NCBI GenBank assembly: GCA_024349245.1
Contig: JALDNG010000079.1
Span: forward strand, 310,001-374,000
Reading direction: 5' to 3'
Length of the DNA stretch: 64,000 bases
Source: Neodontobutis hainanensis
Taxonomy: Eukaryota > Chordata > Actinopteri > Gobiiformes > Odontobutidae
In this document: positions 1 to 17,000 of the stretch, piece by piece
How positions within the stretch are numbered: position 1 is the stretch's first letter
Layout of the letters: each line of letters begins with the position of its first letter
The notes under the pieces: model-generated
What the model saw: only the letters and a program-made list of their open reading frames with translations
Databases searched by the model: none
Told to the model about the DNA's origin: nothing
Made by a program: the position numbers and the translations under genes

Positions 1-3000
1 CAGGAGACAGAACTTGCACTAAATTATGAGTTTTGTTTAGTAAAGCATGGATTTTATTGTGACATGAAACAGCAAAAATGATTTATGTCTGATTTCCTGA
101 TGAGACTCGGCCTGTTTTAGCTTCATGGAAAAATGGCTGTGAATGTACAGTACATTGGTGTAATGTTGCCATCGTGAATGAATGAAATACCTTTTGCCTG
201 GAACATAATGAGTGTCTGTGTGTGCGCAGTCAGTGGGAAAATGAAAACCTGGACTGTCCTTTAAACTCAGAAGGATAATGAACTCAGTAATAATATATTC
301 CCTGTTTTATTTTTTGCCTTAGACAAATAATTGCTAAAGAAAGTAGTTGAATTCTTTTTTTATTTTGTATAAATATGATTTTTTTTTTCACTCTTTTTAC
401 AGTGTCTTATATTGTTTCAAGTGGGCCAGACAAAATAAATTCCTTTGCTACTTTTTAATTTCACATGGTAATTTTATCTGCAAGAAGAAGCTTCGTGTCC
501 CTTGTGAGAACGAAACTAGTGCTCGCAGTGTTCACACAGTGTTGGGTCACTCACTCTATAGTCAAACTAACCACATGTAAACCACAAGCATGCAAATGCA
601 ACACAACCATTCATTTTTTGACGTCAATAGAAAAAAACATGTTATTGTGGAAGTGTGGTTGCTATGAATCATGTGCAGCACACTTCACTTAAAAAATAAA
701 AATAAAACGCATGTCAAACTCAAGACCTGGGGGTTACACGCAGCCCTCTGCATTGTTTTAATTTGGTCCTTTGGCAATTGGTGGGTTGGAGTCAAACACA
801 TTTTTTTACAAACTTTATTTCTGCAATTTGTAGGTTTTAGTTGGATTTGAAGAGGTTTTCATAATGCATTTAAAACCTGTTACTACTACAATCAATCAAA
901 TAAATAATAGTAACAGGTTTCACACTGAACTAGACCATAACTCCTCATCAGTGTCGTCAGTGTCGTCAGTGGTCAGGCTTGTTTACTGCATCCATTGACT
1001 GAAATCCAATAATGCACAGGACGTCAAGTTTCTCTTTTAGTTTTTGTCAATAACTTATCAATATGTATCCATTTGACTACAGCTCAGACTCATATCTGGA
1101 AATGTCACAAGTTTCTTCATCGTGTAATTTTTAGGAATGTGTGGACGAGATGCATTTTGTAGAGACACTCGTGTGACCTGTATTGTTTCTTTATTTGCTC
1201 AAGTCTGGAGACACTTGAGGATTAAATTATGAAGCACAATAGTTCCTTTTTGTTGAGACAGTGAGATTTTAGCTCTTCAAAGGAGATGTTAAGTGACTGT
1301 TATTTTGGCTGTCACTTTTTTCACTATGACCCAAAGAGCAGTAGATAATATCACACAAAACACAGACCGTAAAACCCAGAATTGTAATAAACCTTGCAGT
1401 TGTGTGTGTAAACCCTTTAAGTCATCTTTGCTATTGACTCAATTAAAGGGGACAGGCTAACACAACATATACTATATTGTTTAGAGTGACCATGTGTCCC
1501 TAATTAACGTGAACTGTCCTACTTTTAACTCCCATGTCCCAAACAATATAATTCATTTCAATTTTATTAATATAATCCAGGAACAATAACAACTGCCTCA
1601 AAGTGTTCTACAAAGACAAATAGACAAACAGTCAGAAAGAAAAAGAAACCTCAAGGAGAACCATATTAAGAAGGATCCACTCCCAGGACAGACATTAGAT
1701 GTGGCCAGGAATAAAGTCCATGATAATCTCAGCAGGAATAGTTTGGACAGAGGGATAACGTGTGAGTAGCACTGAACTAAACAGAAATGTAAAGTATATT
1801 GTAAGAGATGTAGTCAAAAAGAGCCATAAGATAAAGGCTGAGTGGTTCATACGTCCCCAGTGTTTGATATCCTGACCTTAAACCCTATTGTAAAGAGCAT
1901 ACATATTTGTATAAACACAAAAAATAGCCCAGTTTTGACAGACCATGCCCTTAGTGTCCCTATTTTAACAAATACAAATCAATGCAGCAAAATGTATGAT
2001 CAACTGCCCATAGACTTTTATCCAAACACATTTGCAAGGCCATGTTTCAGTTTTTTTTTTTCAAATGAAAAATCTACAATTATTTTCTTTATTATTACTA
2101 GTGATAAAACAATGGATAGTATTAAACAGAGAGATGATTTTGCGACATGCATCATCCAGTAGGTTTCTGGAGAAAATGTGTCACAGTTTGAAGGTCTGGA
2201 ACTGATGGAACAAAACCAAACAGTGTGGTCTCTTTGAGTGGATTTATTTATTTTTATTTAAAACATGTGATGGTGCAATTATCAACAACATACCCCAAAA
2301 TTAAAACATGAATCTCTTGTATATTCTAGAGCTTTGGATATTAAATCGTGCTATTGAAAACAATTGTATGTCCTGCGTTGTGTATCATTTCTATTCTCTG
2401 TCCTGTTCTTCTCAAAGCCCTCTCACTGTTGTCACACTGACCTCCACAAAAGTCCTCATTGGCAGCTGCTCTGTTCAGTCACGTGGCTCCCTGACACTGC
2501 TGTAGCACACAGTTCACAATGAGCTATTCAAAAGATTTCTTACTGAAATGATTATAGGCTACTACTCTCCTAATTTAATTTTCATCACAATCGCATTTTT
2601 ACCTCACAAAATCAGATTTTGTACTGAAATGTGTGGTAAGTGTGGCTTGTGACAAAAGCACTGAATAAAGAAAAGAGCACAAGCACAAGAAAAACATGTT
2701 TAACTTGGGGAAAGCCTTGTTATAGCACTGCCTTATGAGGTTTCTATTTATAATTTAAAAGAACAAAAAAAATAAAAATAAGAATGAGAAGTGATACAGA
2801 AGATTGTTGCTTTTATTTCTTGGGTTTAAGTTGAGAAAACACTAAAGTATCTTCATGTAAAGCTTTATCTGCTAAAAAATTAAAAAAAAATACACTTTTT
2901 AAATATTTGAGCATTACTTAACCACATACCATTTTTTTTCTGGAAAAATACTGTGATACTGCATGCATGCTATGGTAGCTTGATGATTGGATTTAAGGTT

Positions 3001-3440
3001 TGTTGACTGAAAGAACAGGAGATATTGAAACTTCCACGAACTATAATTTCAAGATGGACAAATGCAAATATTTTAAAGATTTGGATTTTCACAGTTACAC
3101 TTTAAGTCTATACATTTTACACAATGCAATTGCAAATTTAAATAAAGAGAATATTTTATAATAGAATGTGCTTTAAGGGCCCTCTTGTTTGAGTCATGTT
3201 ATCTGGGAATGTTAGTCAATGTAATGTAGGTCAAGGTTAAATCTTAATAAATTAGGCAACTATACCAACTATACTACCACTGACCTCTGCTGGGAAGGGT
3301 TCTAGCTGCATGTGTACACATTTACATGAAAAAGGCGAGTGTTCAAATGTCCAACGCCAACACTGTTTATGCAGAAGAGGAAACAGGATTTCAGGAGACA
3401 AACGGGACAAAATCATTTAGATTAGATTTGTGAATAAATC
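1..3440. other. Gene-free 5' flank
   Basis: No exon-like stretch with family resemblance, frame and splice signals could be found on either strand. The sequence is AT-rich with short homopolymers. The few short open frames look like chance frames. It is intergenic DNA beyond the 3' end of atp5f1a. It contains weak repeat-like patches (about 705-800 and 1540-1750). Confidence 0.6.
705..800. repeat. Possible hAT-like repeat remnant
   Basis: The stretch has the wording of a common fish interspersed repeat: a 'gtcaaactcaagacctgggg' phrase followed by a 'cagccctctgcat' phrase and 'tttggtcc'. A related phrase occurs near 60447. No terminal repeats or target duplication could be defined here, so the class is a guess. 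Confidence 0.3.
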
Positions 3441-3443
3441 ACA

Positions 3444-3449
3444 TTTATT
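3444..3449 (-). promoter_or_regulatory. atp5f1a: Candidate poly(A) signal of atp5f1a
   Basis: AATAAA on the minus strand about 350 nt downstream of the atp5f1a stop codon. A second AATAAA-like hexamer lies nearer the stop around 3690, so the 3' UTR end is not certain. Confidence 0.4.
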
Positions 3450-3798
3450 ACCATTGTATCAAACACTCCAATCCTTTTATGTTGGCCCTTGTTTAGGAAA
3501 CAGGCCCTTCTACAGAGGATCAAACAGCTGAGACTCAAGCCAGTCATTCTTAACAGAACAATTAAACAAATGAACAGGAGATTTAATGTCTTTTATGCAC
3601 AGTTCAACTGTTCTTTCATTAGGGAAATGTGTTTCGAAAGGCACCAACCTCTACAATGAACAGAGAATTTTACATCACTTTAGGTTGTAAAATTTTATTT
3701 TTAGGGATTCTGTACATGGAGGTTGTGGCCTTCAGTGTGTTTACATACAATAATATGACAGACATGAAGCGCACTGAAGCTCATTACAAGTGATATCT

Positions 3799-6702
<2,904 letters not shown>

Positions 6703-8038
6703 CTTGTTGGATTGCTAATGACCTGTCCTCCACTTGCGGCTTCGTCCTGCCGAGAGTGAAAAGAGCGTAATGGCTGAATGAATGTTTCTTCTATTTATGT
6801 TACAGCGCTGTTACGCTTCCCAGTATGCTTCTCAATACCGCCATCTTCTGCTGCGGAGGTTACACTACAGCCACATCACCCACCCATCTGTCTAATAAGC
6901 TAAAAATCATTAAAGTTCGTAAAATTAGTTTGGCTTCATTAACATTTGAGTCAGTTGTAGTGCTGGTCTCATACTTTGCTGCTTTTTTAAATAATTCAAA
7001 GTCAAGTTTGTTTCCTTATGGTGGCGAACAATAACTGAACTTAAATATAAATGAGCCCTTAATAAACATCATAAATAAGGATTAAATTAAATTGAACCAT
7101 AAAATAAAAATGTATTAATAGAATATGCATATAAATTAAATTAAACAAAATTAAAGAATATAAACTGAAAGTCCATACATTTATTAGAAATTGTGTGCTC
7201 TCACTAAAAAGTGCTCCCCAGTACCTTTGCAACAAATAAATGCTTCCATGAAACCTGATTCCATGTACATATAGTGATACATATTTGGCAAGAATAGGTT
7301 TACTCTAGAATTAATTTCCTTTAGACGAGAGAATAAATATGTTGCACTTCCAAATCTGTTTAAATTTCTTCTTCCATTATTTTTTATGACCTGGACTGGA
7401 TCATTAATTTTTTACAGATATGTTGTCATCATTAAAACAACCAATTAAATGTAACACCATTAAATTAGTAGTTACTAGTATTGGTTTCTGGATTCGTCTA
7501 ACAAAAAAGAGCTATTCTTTACTCCTTTCTTGAATCTATGTTTTAAACCTATTTAGAAAGAAGGCTACTACAACATGTGTATGATATTAAAGTAAATTTA
7601 TTTAACTTAATAAGTAAAGCAATGTAAAATTTACTCCAAAAAGTAATAAGATTTTATTTTGAGTGTAAGCAGGCGGCTTTGACGTCCTTACGTCAGTGAG
7701 ACAGACCAACACACTTCTCTCCATAACAGAGTTAAGTTAATGTGATTTTGGAAAGAGGAACTTTAACAAAACGATTATCTAACTAGATATATTTCTGAAA
7801 AATATCCCAGTTGGATGTTACGTCTCCTAAGCGCCCTCTTCTGCCCGGCATATCCCATGACATGTCTGCTTTTGTGAACGACAGCCAGGCGGTTGAGACA
7901 GTCGTACGGTAGGGCTGCCCGTGGTGCTAGCCTTTAGCCAGCCAGCTCCAACCAGCCGCCTGAATGTAGATCCGCATGGGCTACTCCTACTTTATCTCTC
8001 CGAATAAACCAGCGGAATTATAAGACACGGATCCCAGG
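6703..8038. promoter_or_regulatory. Divergent promoter interval between atp5f1a and rnf165
   Basis: The two start codons face away from each other across 1336 bp. GC-richer stretches flank each gene end (about 6690-6760 and 7830-8040), with an AT-rich middle (about 7030-7670). Both 5' UTRs must lie here. Exact transcription starts cannot be read from sequence. No TATA box is evident next to either gene. Whether the promoters share elements is inference. Confidence 0.55.
7679..7696. promoter_or_regulatory. Paired CRE/ATF-like sites
   Basis: A TGACGTC core and a TACGTCA core lie within 18 bp, the two halves in opposite orientation. Together they resemble cAMP-response elements. They are about 350 bp upstream of the rnf165 ATG and about 980 bp upstream of the atp5f1a ATG, in an AT-rich stretch. 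Binding is inference from the motif only. Confidence 0.35.
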
Positions 8039-11000
8039 ATGGTGTTAGTGCATGTCGGATATCTGGTTCTTCCCGTATTCGGCTCAGTAAGAAATAGAGG
8101 TATGGTATTAGTATTCACATCGATCCAAAACATGTGCCCTGTTTATCTTAATATTCACTGCAGCTGTTGGCTAGCTTTAGCTTAGCCCTACCGATAGCTC
8201 GCTAAGGTGAGCTCTTAAAACTATTCTTAAAATTACGCGTAAAATGTATCGCAACTCGAAACTTTATTTGTGGTAGTTTCAGACATTTTTAAACACAAAT
8301 GATTTAGGTTTACAGTTTATTTTAGTCATAGTTGAAGCAAAAATAGCGTCGTTTAAGGTAAGCTACGCTAAGTCGGCTGTACGTCGGAACAAGCATTTCT
8401 CACAAAGGGCTCCTCACAAACGGAGCGTCTGTGTTAAAATACTTAAAGCCATAACACATTTCCGCTCAGTCGATTTTAATAAGACAAAACAAATAATTTT
8501 AATAGTTTTATTGGTTTGTTCTTTGGACTGACAACCTTACGGAGCAGTGTGTTTTTCCATGGCGGTATGTGCACTGTAAAAATACCGCAAAATAGACGTA
8601 GCCTCTCCAGCCACTCAGCTTATCTGAGCCTGGATGATGTCATTTGAAGATCATCTGCTCCTACTAGCATCGCCGTCTTTTTCGCAGCGATTTTTGGCAA
8701 TTATCCGCGTCAATTGGCCGACAGATTAATCCATAAGTAGCCAATTGCGTGTTCAGCGTTGACAATTTATTTCAATTTAATGCTAATTGACCATTCAGCA
8801 GCTGTTCTGGCTGCACAGTGTTAAGAGCCGAGTCTGCGGTTACAGTTAAAATAAGGATTAAATAAAAAAGCTTCAGTGTAACATTAATTTTATAACAGTG
8901 GCATCAGTGATTTCATTGTGCTTTTATTTCTGTTCTTATTTCCCTGTTTCATAGTATGGAGGCTGGCTCTACATTCTGCATTTATCAGATCTTTGTCGTC
9001 CCCCCCATTGTGTAGCTAATGATCATCTGCTGCTGTGTGGTGTGGCGTGGCCTCTGCCTGTTCTCTGCATTTAGCTGTATTGTGAATCCCTTCTTCATTT
9101 CCTCTTTCCATCAGAAGACGGCATTGGTATTAAAAGCACTCCCCTTCCCGTGATGTATTCAGCTATAGTCTTTCATGTTAAGCAAACTAAAAAAAACAAA
9201 ACAATAGCTAACACCTAGAACAGAGCACCTTTTGTCTTTTTTCTGTCAAATTGCTGTAGCACTAAGTAAACACTTAGTTCCTTTGAATGTCATTGTGTAC
9301 CTCCCATCCAGTCTTGATAGACAACATGCTGTAAATTCCTGTAAAGTGGATACATTTTGCATGACTTCCAAATACTGCACTGCATTGTTGAACACCAGAA
9401 TTTGGCTCATCTTCCCTTTTCTCGTCACACAAGGTGCAATATACATAAGTAAACATCTTAATCAAATTGGGAACACGTGCATGCTATATTTTTTTTCAAA
9501 AACTGAGGGAAAAATTCGCTTAAGGTATACTGCACCTGAACACACAACCACCTGTCATAATTGTATCCATTTTTGTGTAATCGTTTTGTTACCTTTAGCA
9601 AATTTCAAGCTTTGAATCGCACATAATTGTCAGGGCATTTAAAACAATACCCAAGTCAACAAAATGTGCTCACTGGTGGTTCATCACTTCCCAATTTCCC
9701 CACTAACCCAGAGCCAAAATGCTATCCATTTCACAGGGATGCCTATTTTTTCCTGCACTGCTAAAAGATATCCTATTAGTAATAACGTCTTTATTGTTTG
9801 GTTGTGGTCTCTCTTTACCTTGTGTTCTGGTAATAGTTCTTTCAATGCATGGTTCACATTTTATGATTCATAATTTTTTGTTTTATTTTATTTTTCTACA
9901 TTGACTAGTTTGAAATCCAATGTAATCTTTCTGTAGTAAAGATGTATCCTGCTGTACTGGAATCATGTGCTATAGCAAACACGTCTGCTCATTGGATGCT
10001 GCTTTTGTTCTTTTTAACCCTATACGGAGCATGGTGGGCCTTGCCTTTTAGTCTATGTTGTTTATTTTTGTTGCATGATTTATTACTATTTTTTACAAAA
10101 CCAAAAAAGTCACAGATTTCACATACTAATATTTTTTTCAATAAAGAATATAGTGTTTTTCCTAACCTTCAGTGTGCTTCTTGCTGATTTCCATTTATTG
10201 TCCTCCCTTCTCCCTTGTCCCTACCTGCCCCCTCCCCTCTCCAACAAAACTCCACCCCCACCCGACCACCCTCCTCCTCCACCCCTTTGCTGTGACAAAG
10301 ATAGACGATTTCCACGCTTCCTCCATCACAGGGCCTGAATAAGTCTATCTGCTGTCATTCATGGTGATCGTTTTGACAGAGATGCTTGGAAATGCAGTGT
10401 GTTAAAGCTCTAAAGCTGTCTAGACTCTGAGCTTTGACCCTGGCACAAGGTCATCGCTTGTCTGCTCAGCTGTATCGACTACATGTCAAGCTACACGTAT
10501 TGCCCTACACTCCCAAAGATGTAAAAAATGTTAATTCACACTGCATTTTCAAACATGTTCTTAGTAAATGCAATGTAGACTTCGCCAAATCATTGTGGTT
10601 AAATCTATTTCCATTGTATACATGTCATAACTTGTAATTTTTACTCCATTGTGAATTACATACAACTCAAGATTTTTAACAGCAGGCCTCTAACATTCAC
10701 TGCTCTATTTTCTGCCAAGCTCATGAAACAAACAAGCCTTTATCCTCCAAAAGGTTTTAATCACCATAAAATCTGTTATTGCACTATTTCAGTTTTTTTC
10801 TTAAAAGGTTCTTTAAGGTCTGAGCACATTATTACTGTAACAGTATTGAGAGAAAGCACAACTAAGCATGACTTGTTCTACTTTGAGTCTTGACAGCAGT
10901 CTGTTCACTGTTGTTGCCAAATAGCTGTGGTTGAGAGGAGAGAAAAAGGCATCCAAGTTATTTCCTCTCAACTCTTCATATGGTTCAAATAGTCTTCAGT

Positions 11001-14000
11001 GAAGCTTTTATGGATATTGTCCATACAAAGACATTTGTTCTCTTGTCTTTAAGAAAGAAAGCTTCAGGGTCAAATGGTCGGATTCTGGGACCTACAGTGT
11101 TTAATAGAGTCCAGAGAATTTAAAACCCAAGCTGCGCTGAAGAGTTAATGGTTTCTGATCCGGTTTTCTTGTCTGTGAATCAGAAGACCAGGAGTTGAAC
11201 CAGAGATCGGAATTGCGATAAAAGAAATCTCGAAGTTTGTGCAGGACCAAATAAATGGTATTCATGCTCATGGCTCTTGTGGTAACCATTTTCCACCCCA
11301 CAGAAGTATGTTTCACCCTAGGTAAGAGGCAGGGCTTCATTAACATGCTATATCACACACAGTGACTCCACATTTCACCCACTATTAATTCCAGCTAATC
11401 TCTTCTGCTCTGTGCTGACAACCTGTCCTTATCTTGTGCAGGATCCCATTTCAACCGGCAACAGCAGCAGCAGCAGCACAGCCATGCTACCTCTTGCCGG
11501 CACTTCCAGTTAGGCCCTCAGGCCCCGCTGCCCATGGACTTCCCCATGCCCCACCCAGGGCAGCCCCAGTCGGGCATTAACCCCCACCTGGCGCCCCGGG
11601 CCACCAGCACGGCCCTCCACTGCACCCACCCCTCAACCCCATGCCCGCACCCCAGTTCCAGGACATCCCTGCCCCCCCCTTCCTACCTCAGGCATTACAC
11701 CAGCAATACCTCCTGCAGCAGCAGCTCCTCGAGGCCCAGCACAGACACATCCTGCCACCCTCCAGGTATCCACACTGCTTTTTTACTTTAGGTCAGAGCA
11801 GTCTCAAATACCAGAATATATTTAAAAGGCTCGGTTTGTGTGTCTTAGTAGACGCACCCCAGAGAGAGTTCCACACCAGCCCCACAGACTGCGACCCGGC
11901 TTCGAGTTTGCTCCCCCAATTCATGTCCCCCCTCAGCCTGTGGTGCAGCAGCCACGCTACCTAGCTGAAGGAACAGACTGGTAAGGACAAGTCTTAGTGG
12001 TTTGAGTCAGATTAGCAGAACCTTGCCAAGCTGTAGCTAGCCATAAAGAAATATATTGTTTTTACTTGTAGAGATGCTTCATGTTAGACAAAACCCATAA
12101 CTGAATATAAGTAAAACTTTATAAATACAGTTGCAGGGGATATATACTGGATGTGACAATGATAAGTTCTCTTATGCATAAATTAGTTAATTACATGTTA
12201 ATACAGTCCATGTTGAAATACTAAATACTGGTATTCAGCCTTATCCGCAGTGAAAAGATTGATGGATTAAGCTAATGAATGTATTGCTAAGATTTAGTTA
12301 CTTTCATACACTATTACATAAGTGGATATACATGCAATGCAAAATAAATTACAAACCTAATGAGTAGTAATGACAGAGAAATTACTACATGGTGAGCATT
12401 TGGAGGAATATCATAGAGTATTACAGGAAAAGGATAAACTATAACAAGTCTGAAAGGACCAATTTTAGAAATGCTCTTGATGACAATACACATTATGTGA
12501 ATTTATGCTAGAATGATACCGTTTTTCTCATAAGTTTATATACACTGGCAGAATTTGGGATGTTTGGCCATTTTTCAGAGAATATGAATGATAACACAAA
12601 AACCTTTCTTTCACTCATAGTTAGTGGTTGGGTGAAGCCATTTATTGTCAAACAATTGTGTTTACTCTTTTTAAATCATAATGACAACAGAAACTACCCA
12701 AATGATCAGGATCAAAAGTTTACATACCCCAGTTTTTAATACTATGCATTGCCACCTTTAACATCAGTGACACCTTGAAGTCTTTTGTGGTAGTTGTGGA
12801 TGAGGGTCTTTATTTTCTCAGATGGTAACGCTGACCATTCTTCTTGGCAAAAAGCTTACAATTCCTGTAAATTCTTGCGCTGTCTTGAATGAACTGCAAG
12901 TTTAAGATCTCCCAGCCTTTGTAGCTAATGACAGGTCGACTTGACCTTGTGCTTTGGATTGTGTCATGTTGGAACATCCAAGTACGTCCATGCGCAGCGT
13001 AAAAATTTGAATCTAGAAGTTTTGAGGCTTGTCTCTGATGTGTTTTGCTTATTGTAAGCGGGATGCTTTGGGCCACCCATTTTTCAACCTATATAGTGTG
13101 CATCTTTTAACAGCCACACCGATTTTTTTACAAAGAGTCCTGTATTTCAGCTGAAGATATATGTGGGGTTTTCTTTGCATCCCTAACAATTTTCCTGGCA
13201 TTAGTGGCTGAATTTTTTGTTGGTCTACCTGATCTTTGTTTGGTTTTAACAGAATCACTCATTTTGAACTCTGCTGATGGGCATTTTCTTTTCCTTGGAT
13301 ATCCTTTTATATCCTGTTTAATACAGTTAAGTTACATTTTCCTGCAGATCCATTGACACTTGACTCAGAATACATAAATGTCAGTGCAGCACTGGATGAA
13401 AGATGCAAGGGTCTGTCAGGAGCCCAGAAGCTCACTGACCTTTTATTCACACACACTGATTACAAGCAAACAGATCACAGGTGAGGATGGTTACCTTTAG
13501 TAGCCATTCAAACCTGTTTGTGTCAACTTATGTGCATGTTATGAGGCTAAAATCACCAGTGTATCAACTTTTGATCAGGGTCATTTGAGTAGTTTCTATT
13601 GTCATTATAATTAAAACAAAAAGTAAACACAATTGTTTGAAAATTAATGGTATCACCCAACCACAAACTATCAGTGAAAGAAAGTTTTTTGTGTTATCAT
13701 TCATATTCTCTGAAAAATGTCATTGCTAGGCATTGCTTTAAATTATATGGATTAGAAATGTGATCAATATCAGAAGGCAGAGCTTACTGGATGTTACTGG
13801 GGACTATTGCTCATAAATAGTAGAGGGTATCTATCTAGTGGATTTTCCTAATATAAAAAATTACTGTAAGTTGAGGCAAGGAGCAAGTGGGAGAAAGATG
13901 TTACATTATTTAAGGGCTCTGCAGATGGAGCTGAACACAGACAGTCTAAATAATCCTCAGGCACTGAGAGGCTTCTGAGAAGAACTCGACTCAAAAACTG

Positions 14001-17000
14001 CAGTGAAATAATGACTCCGTGCACTGGGTGAACTTGTTTTCTGCTCGTGTCTAGGGACCTGAGCGTAGATGCCGGGCTGCCTCCTCACCAGTACCACATC
14101 CACCCGCTGCCGCAGCACTATCAGCACTACTTGACCTCTCCCAGGATGCACCACTTCCCCAGAAACAACGCCTCAACACAAGTGGTGAGCCCCATTGCCT
14201 CAGTGCAATCAATCATGTTGGTCCAGATGAACTCTTTGCCATTCCCCTCTGGCTTTCTTAGATTAAACTTGATGCCCAGCAACAGGAGGTAGCCTGCCTT
14301 TGTGATTTCCGCTTCAGAGCTAACGCCTGCTTCTTTTATCTGTCATCTCCCAGGTTGTCCATGAGATCAGAAACTACCCATATCCCCAGCTGCACTTGCT
14401 GGCTCTGCAGAGTCTCAACCCCTCCCGTCATGCGTCTGCCGTTCGAGAGAGCTACGAGGTCTGTGCTGCCGTTCCTCTCTTTTTCAGCAGACACGCCAGT
14501 CGGCACAAATTTATCATTGTTTCTCTGTGACCAGTGCTCTGGATAGGCTGCAGCGTCAAAAAGATTTTCTTATTTGCAATTACTGGCTACCAGATGCCTC
14601 AAATAATCCAGCTGCCTTTAATCTCATAACATTTGTTTTCATTTGAACAAGATCCAATTGTTCTTTCCCGTTCATTGAAGTGGATTATTCATTATTAACA
14701 TGTGTGCTAGTTTACTTCTTTCATGGAGGGTATCATTTCCATGCTGAGTAGAGACAGTACTCATCTTTTTAGAATCCACTTTAAATTTCACAGAAACCAT
14801 GATTTTCAGATAAAATTATACAGGATGTGTGAGATAAACAATCAAAAAGAAAAACATGCCTCCACTCTCAGAGCTGTATTGTCATAATTTAGTTGTGCAT
14901 TAGGTGCATTACATAATCATTCTAATAATAATAAATATTGAAGAATACTAGATACAGACCATGCTATTATTACCAACAGGGTTCTCCATGTACTGATACT
15001 AGTACTTGTTTACTCACAAGTACCTCTTGTACTCATACAGCCAGTAATGCTGTGTGATTGCACAGCAGTTTGAATGTACCTTATTACCTTATTAATTCTT
15101 TCACAAACACTTCATCCATTCACTTGCCTCACTTGTTCGAGGTTGGTGGCAGCTTTGGGTGTGAAGTTGGGTGTATAGAGGATGATGTCAAAGCTAACAC
15201 TTGGACATAGACACTCGCAGACAAGCATTCAGTCTCACATTCATTCAGTTAGGGCAATTTAGATTTACCAATTCAATACATACATGTCTTTGGCTGTAGA
15301 GTAAGTTGGGAGTAACTTGAGTCATTAACTGTATGCATAGAAGGACTCCCCGGCCATTATAAACCAATATTTTCCATTTTTACGTTTTGCTATAAGACAT
15401 CTCTAGACATCATGTTAAGGCTTACTAATGAAATGTGATTAAAATCTGCAATCAAACCTGCAATTCACAAACTGTAGAAGAAATGAATTTTAAATATCAG
15501 TCTTTAAAGTAAATGTATATTTATATTTAGAAAACTAAATAATAGATCAGTAGTTGTGATCTGGTTCAGTTGTTCAATTAATCATGATGTTTATTTGAAG
15601 TAATATTTTTAAACTAAAGCAACAAAATGACAAATGATCCTGGCTTTCCAGGAGCTTCTGCAGCTGGAGGACCGGCTCGGCAGCGTAAACAGAGGAGCAG
15701 TGCAAACCACCATCGAGAGATTCACTTTCCCCCATAAGTACAAAAAGGTAGGACTGCTTCTATTTTATTTGACACATTTTTAATGAGGTCTAGTTCAAAA
15801 TGAGGCACTCTGCGCAAAATAAGCTGTTGCGCTTAATGAGAGGAAAAGGAAGAGGCTGTCGGTGCGTTGACAGGATCACAGCGTCTCCTCAGTGCGGGAG
15901 TTCAAAGGTCAAACTCAGTTCTGTCGACAGATTAGCGAGACAGGTCTGCAGTGTGCCCAATTGAAGGCAAGAGATGACTCATCCAGCTGTCTGCAGATAT
16001 GTGCGTGGAATGAATTTAAAAACCCGCCGACATCGACTATGACCCAGATTTTCCAGAAAAGGATGTCGGATCATTTGCCACACTGCGAGTGAGAAAAAAA
16101 AAGAATAAATTGAGTCTGTTATATCCGATGACAAATTATTATTTTTCTCAGGGAACGGTGATTATTCTTTGGCTCTCCCTTGCTATCTCTGTCTAGTCTC
16201 AGAAACACCCATGGCATAAACAAACGTAGATCACAACACTGCATGACACAGTTTAGTAACTAAGTTTTATTTCTCTTTTCTTCTTTTTGCAGAGAATACC
16301 CCAAGATCTGAAGATGTGTTTGGACGATGAGGAGTTGGACACCGATGAGAAGTGCACTATCTGTTTGTCGATGTTGGAGGACGGAGAAGATGTCAGGTAT
16401 GTATAAATCTTCAACAAAATGGAGTTTGCTGTCAATTTCATACTGATAAAAATTGATGTGAGAGTCCCTGTGCTTAGTGTTTTGTAAGGCTTGGAAACAT
16501 TGGCACAATGTCTGGGGAATGTCTCATTAGCTCACACTATTTGTTTTGTCAACCAGCCTCCACAGTGCAGTGTACTTTGACACAGCTTTGTTACCAACAC
16601 TGTAGGCAGTTTGTAGAAAACAAGTTAATTATGTTTCCTTAACTCATAATTTGTCAGTCTTTGTTCCTTTGTTTAAGTTGCTCAAAGATAAGTATATGAT
16701 TTGTATTTGAGGTAAACTAACAGTGGACTTGTGGAGTGTCTTGTTTAACCCCCATTAATTGTTATTAGCAGAAAACAAAAGAATATCAATTCGCTTTCAA
16801 TTGAAGAAGTAACGTTAAGTTTCACAGGTTAACGTCAGTGTCAATTTAAGCAATTAAACATAAAAAAGTAAACCAATTAGCAAGTGAGTTAGCAAACCAA
16901 ACTAAAAATTGTTATGCTAATGAAACTTACCTTGATGGGTAGAAGTAAAAGGACCATTCATGCCATTAGGCTAGCATTAGCTGTTACTTCAGAGCTAAGA

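Noticed and set aside
9232..9615. 127-codon open frame in rnf165 intron 1
   Set aside because: No family resemblance, no splice context, composition like the surrounding AT-rich intron; consistent with chance.
11442..11765. Calling rnf165 a pseudogene because of the frameshift
   Set aside because: All other exons, splice sites and the RING finger are intact and the indel sits in a GC-rich run where sequence errors are common.
11641..11964. Reading the 107-codon frame in rnf165 exon 2 as a separate gene
   Set aside because: Its N-terminal part is the correct frame of rnf165 after the suspected indel and its C-terminal part runs into intron 2; it is part of rnf165.
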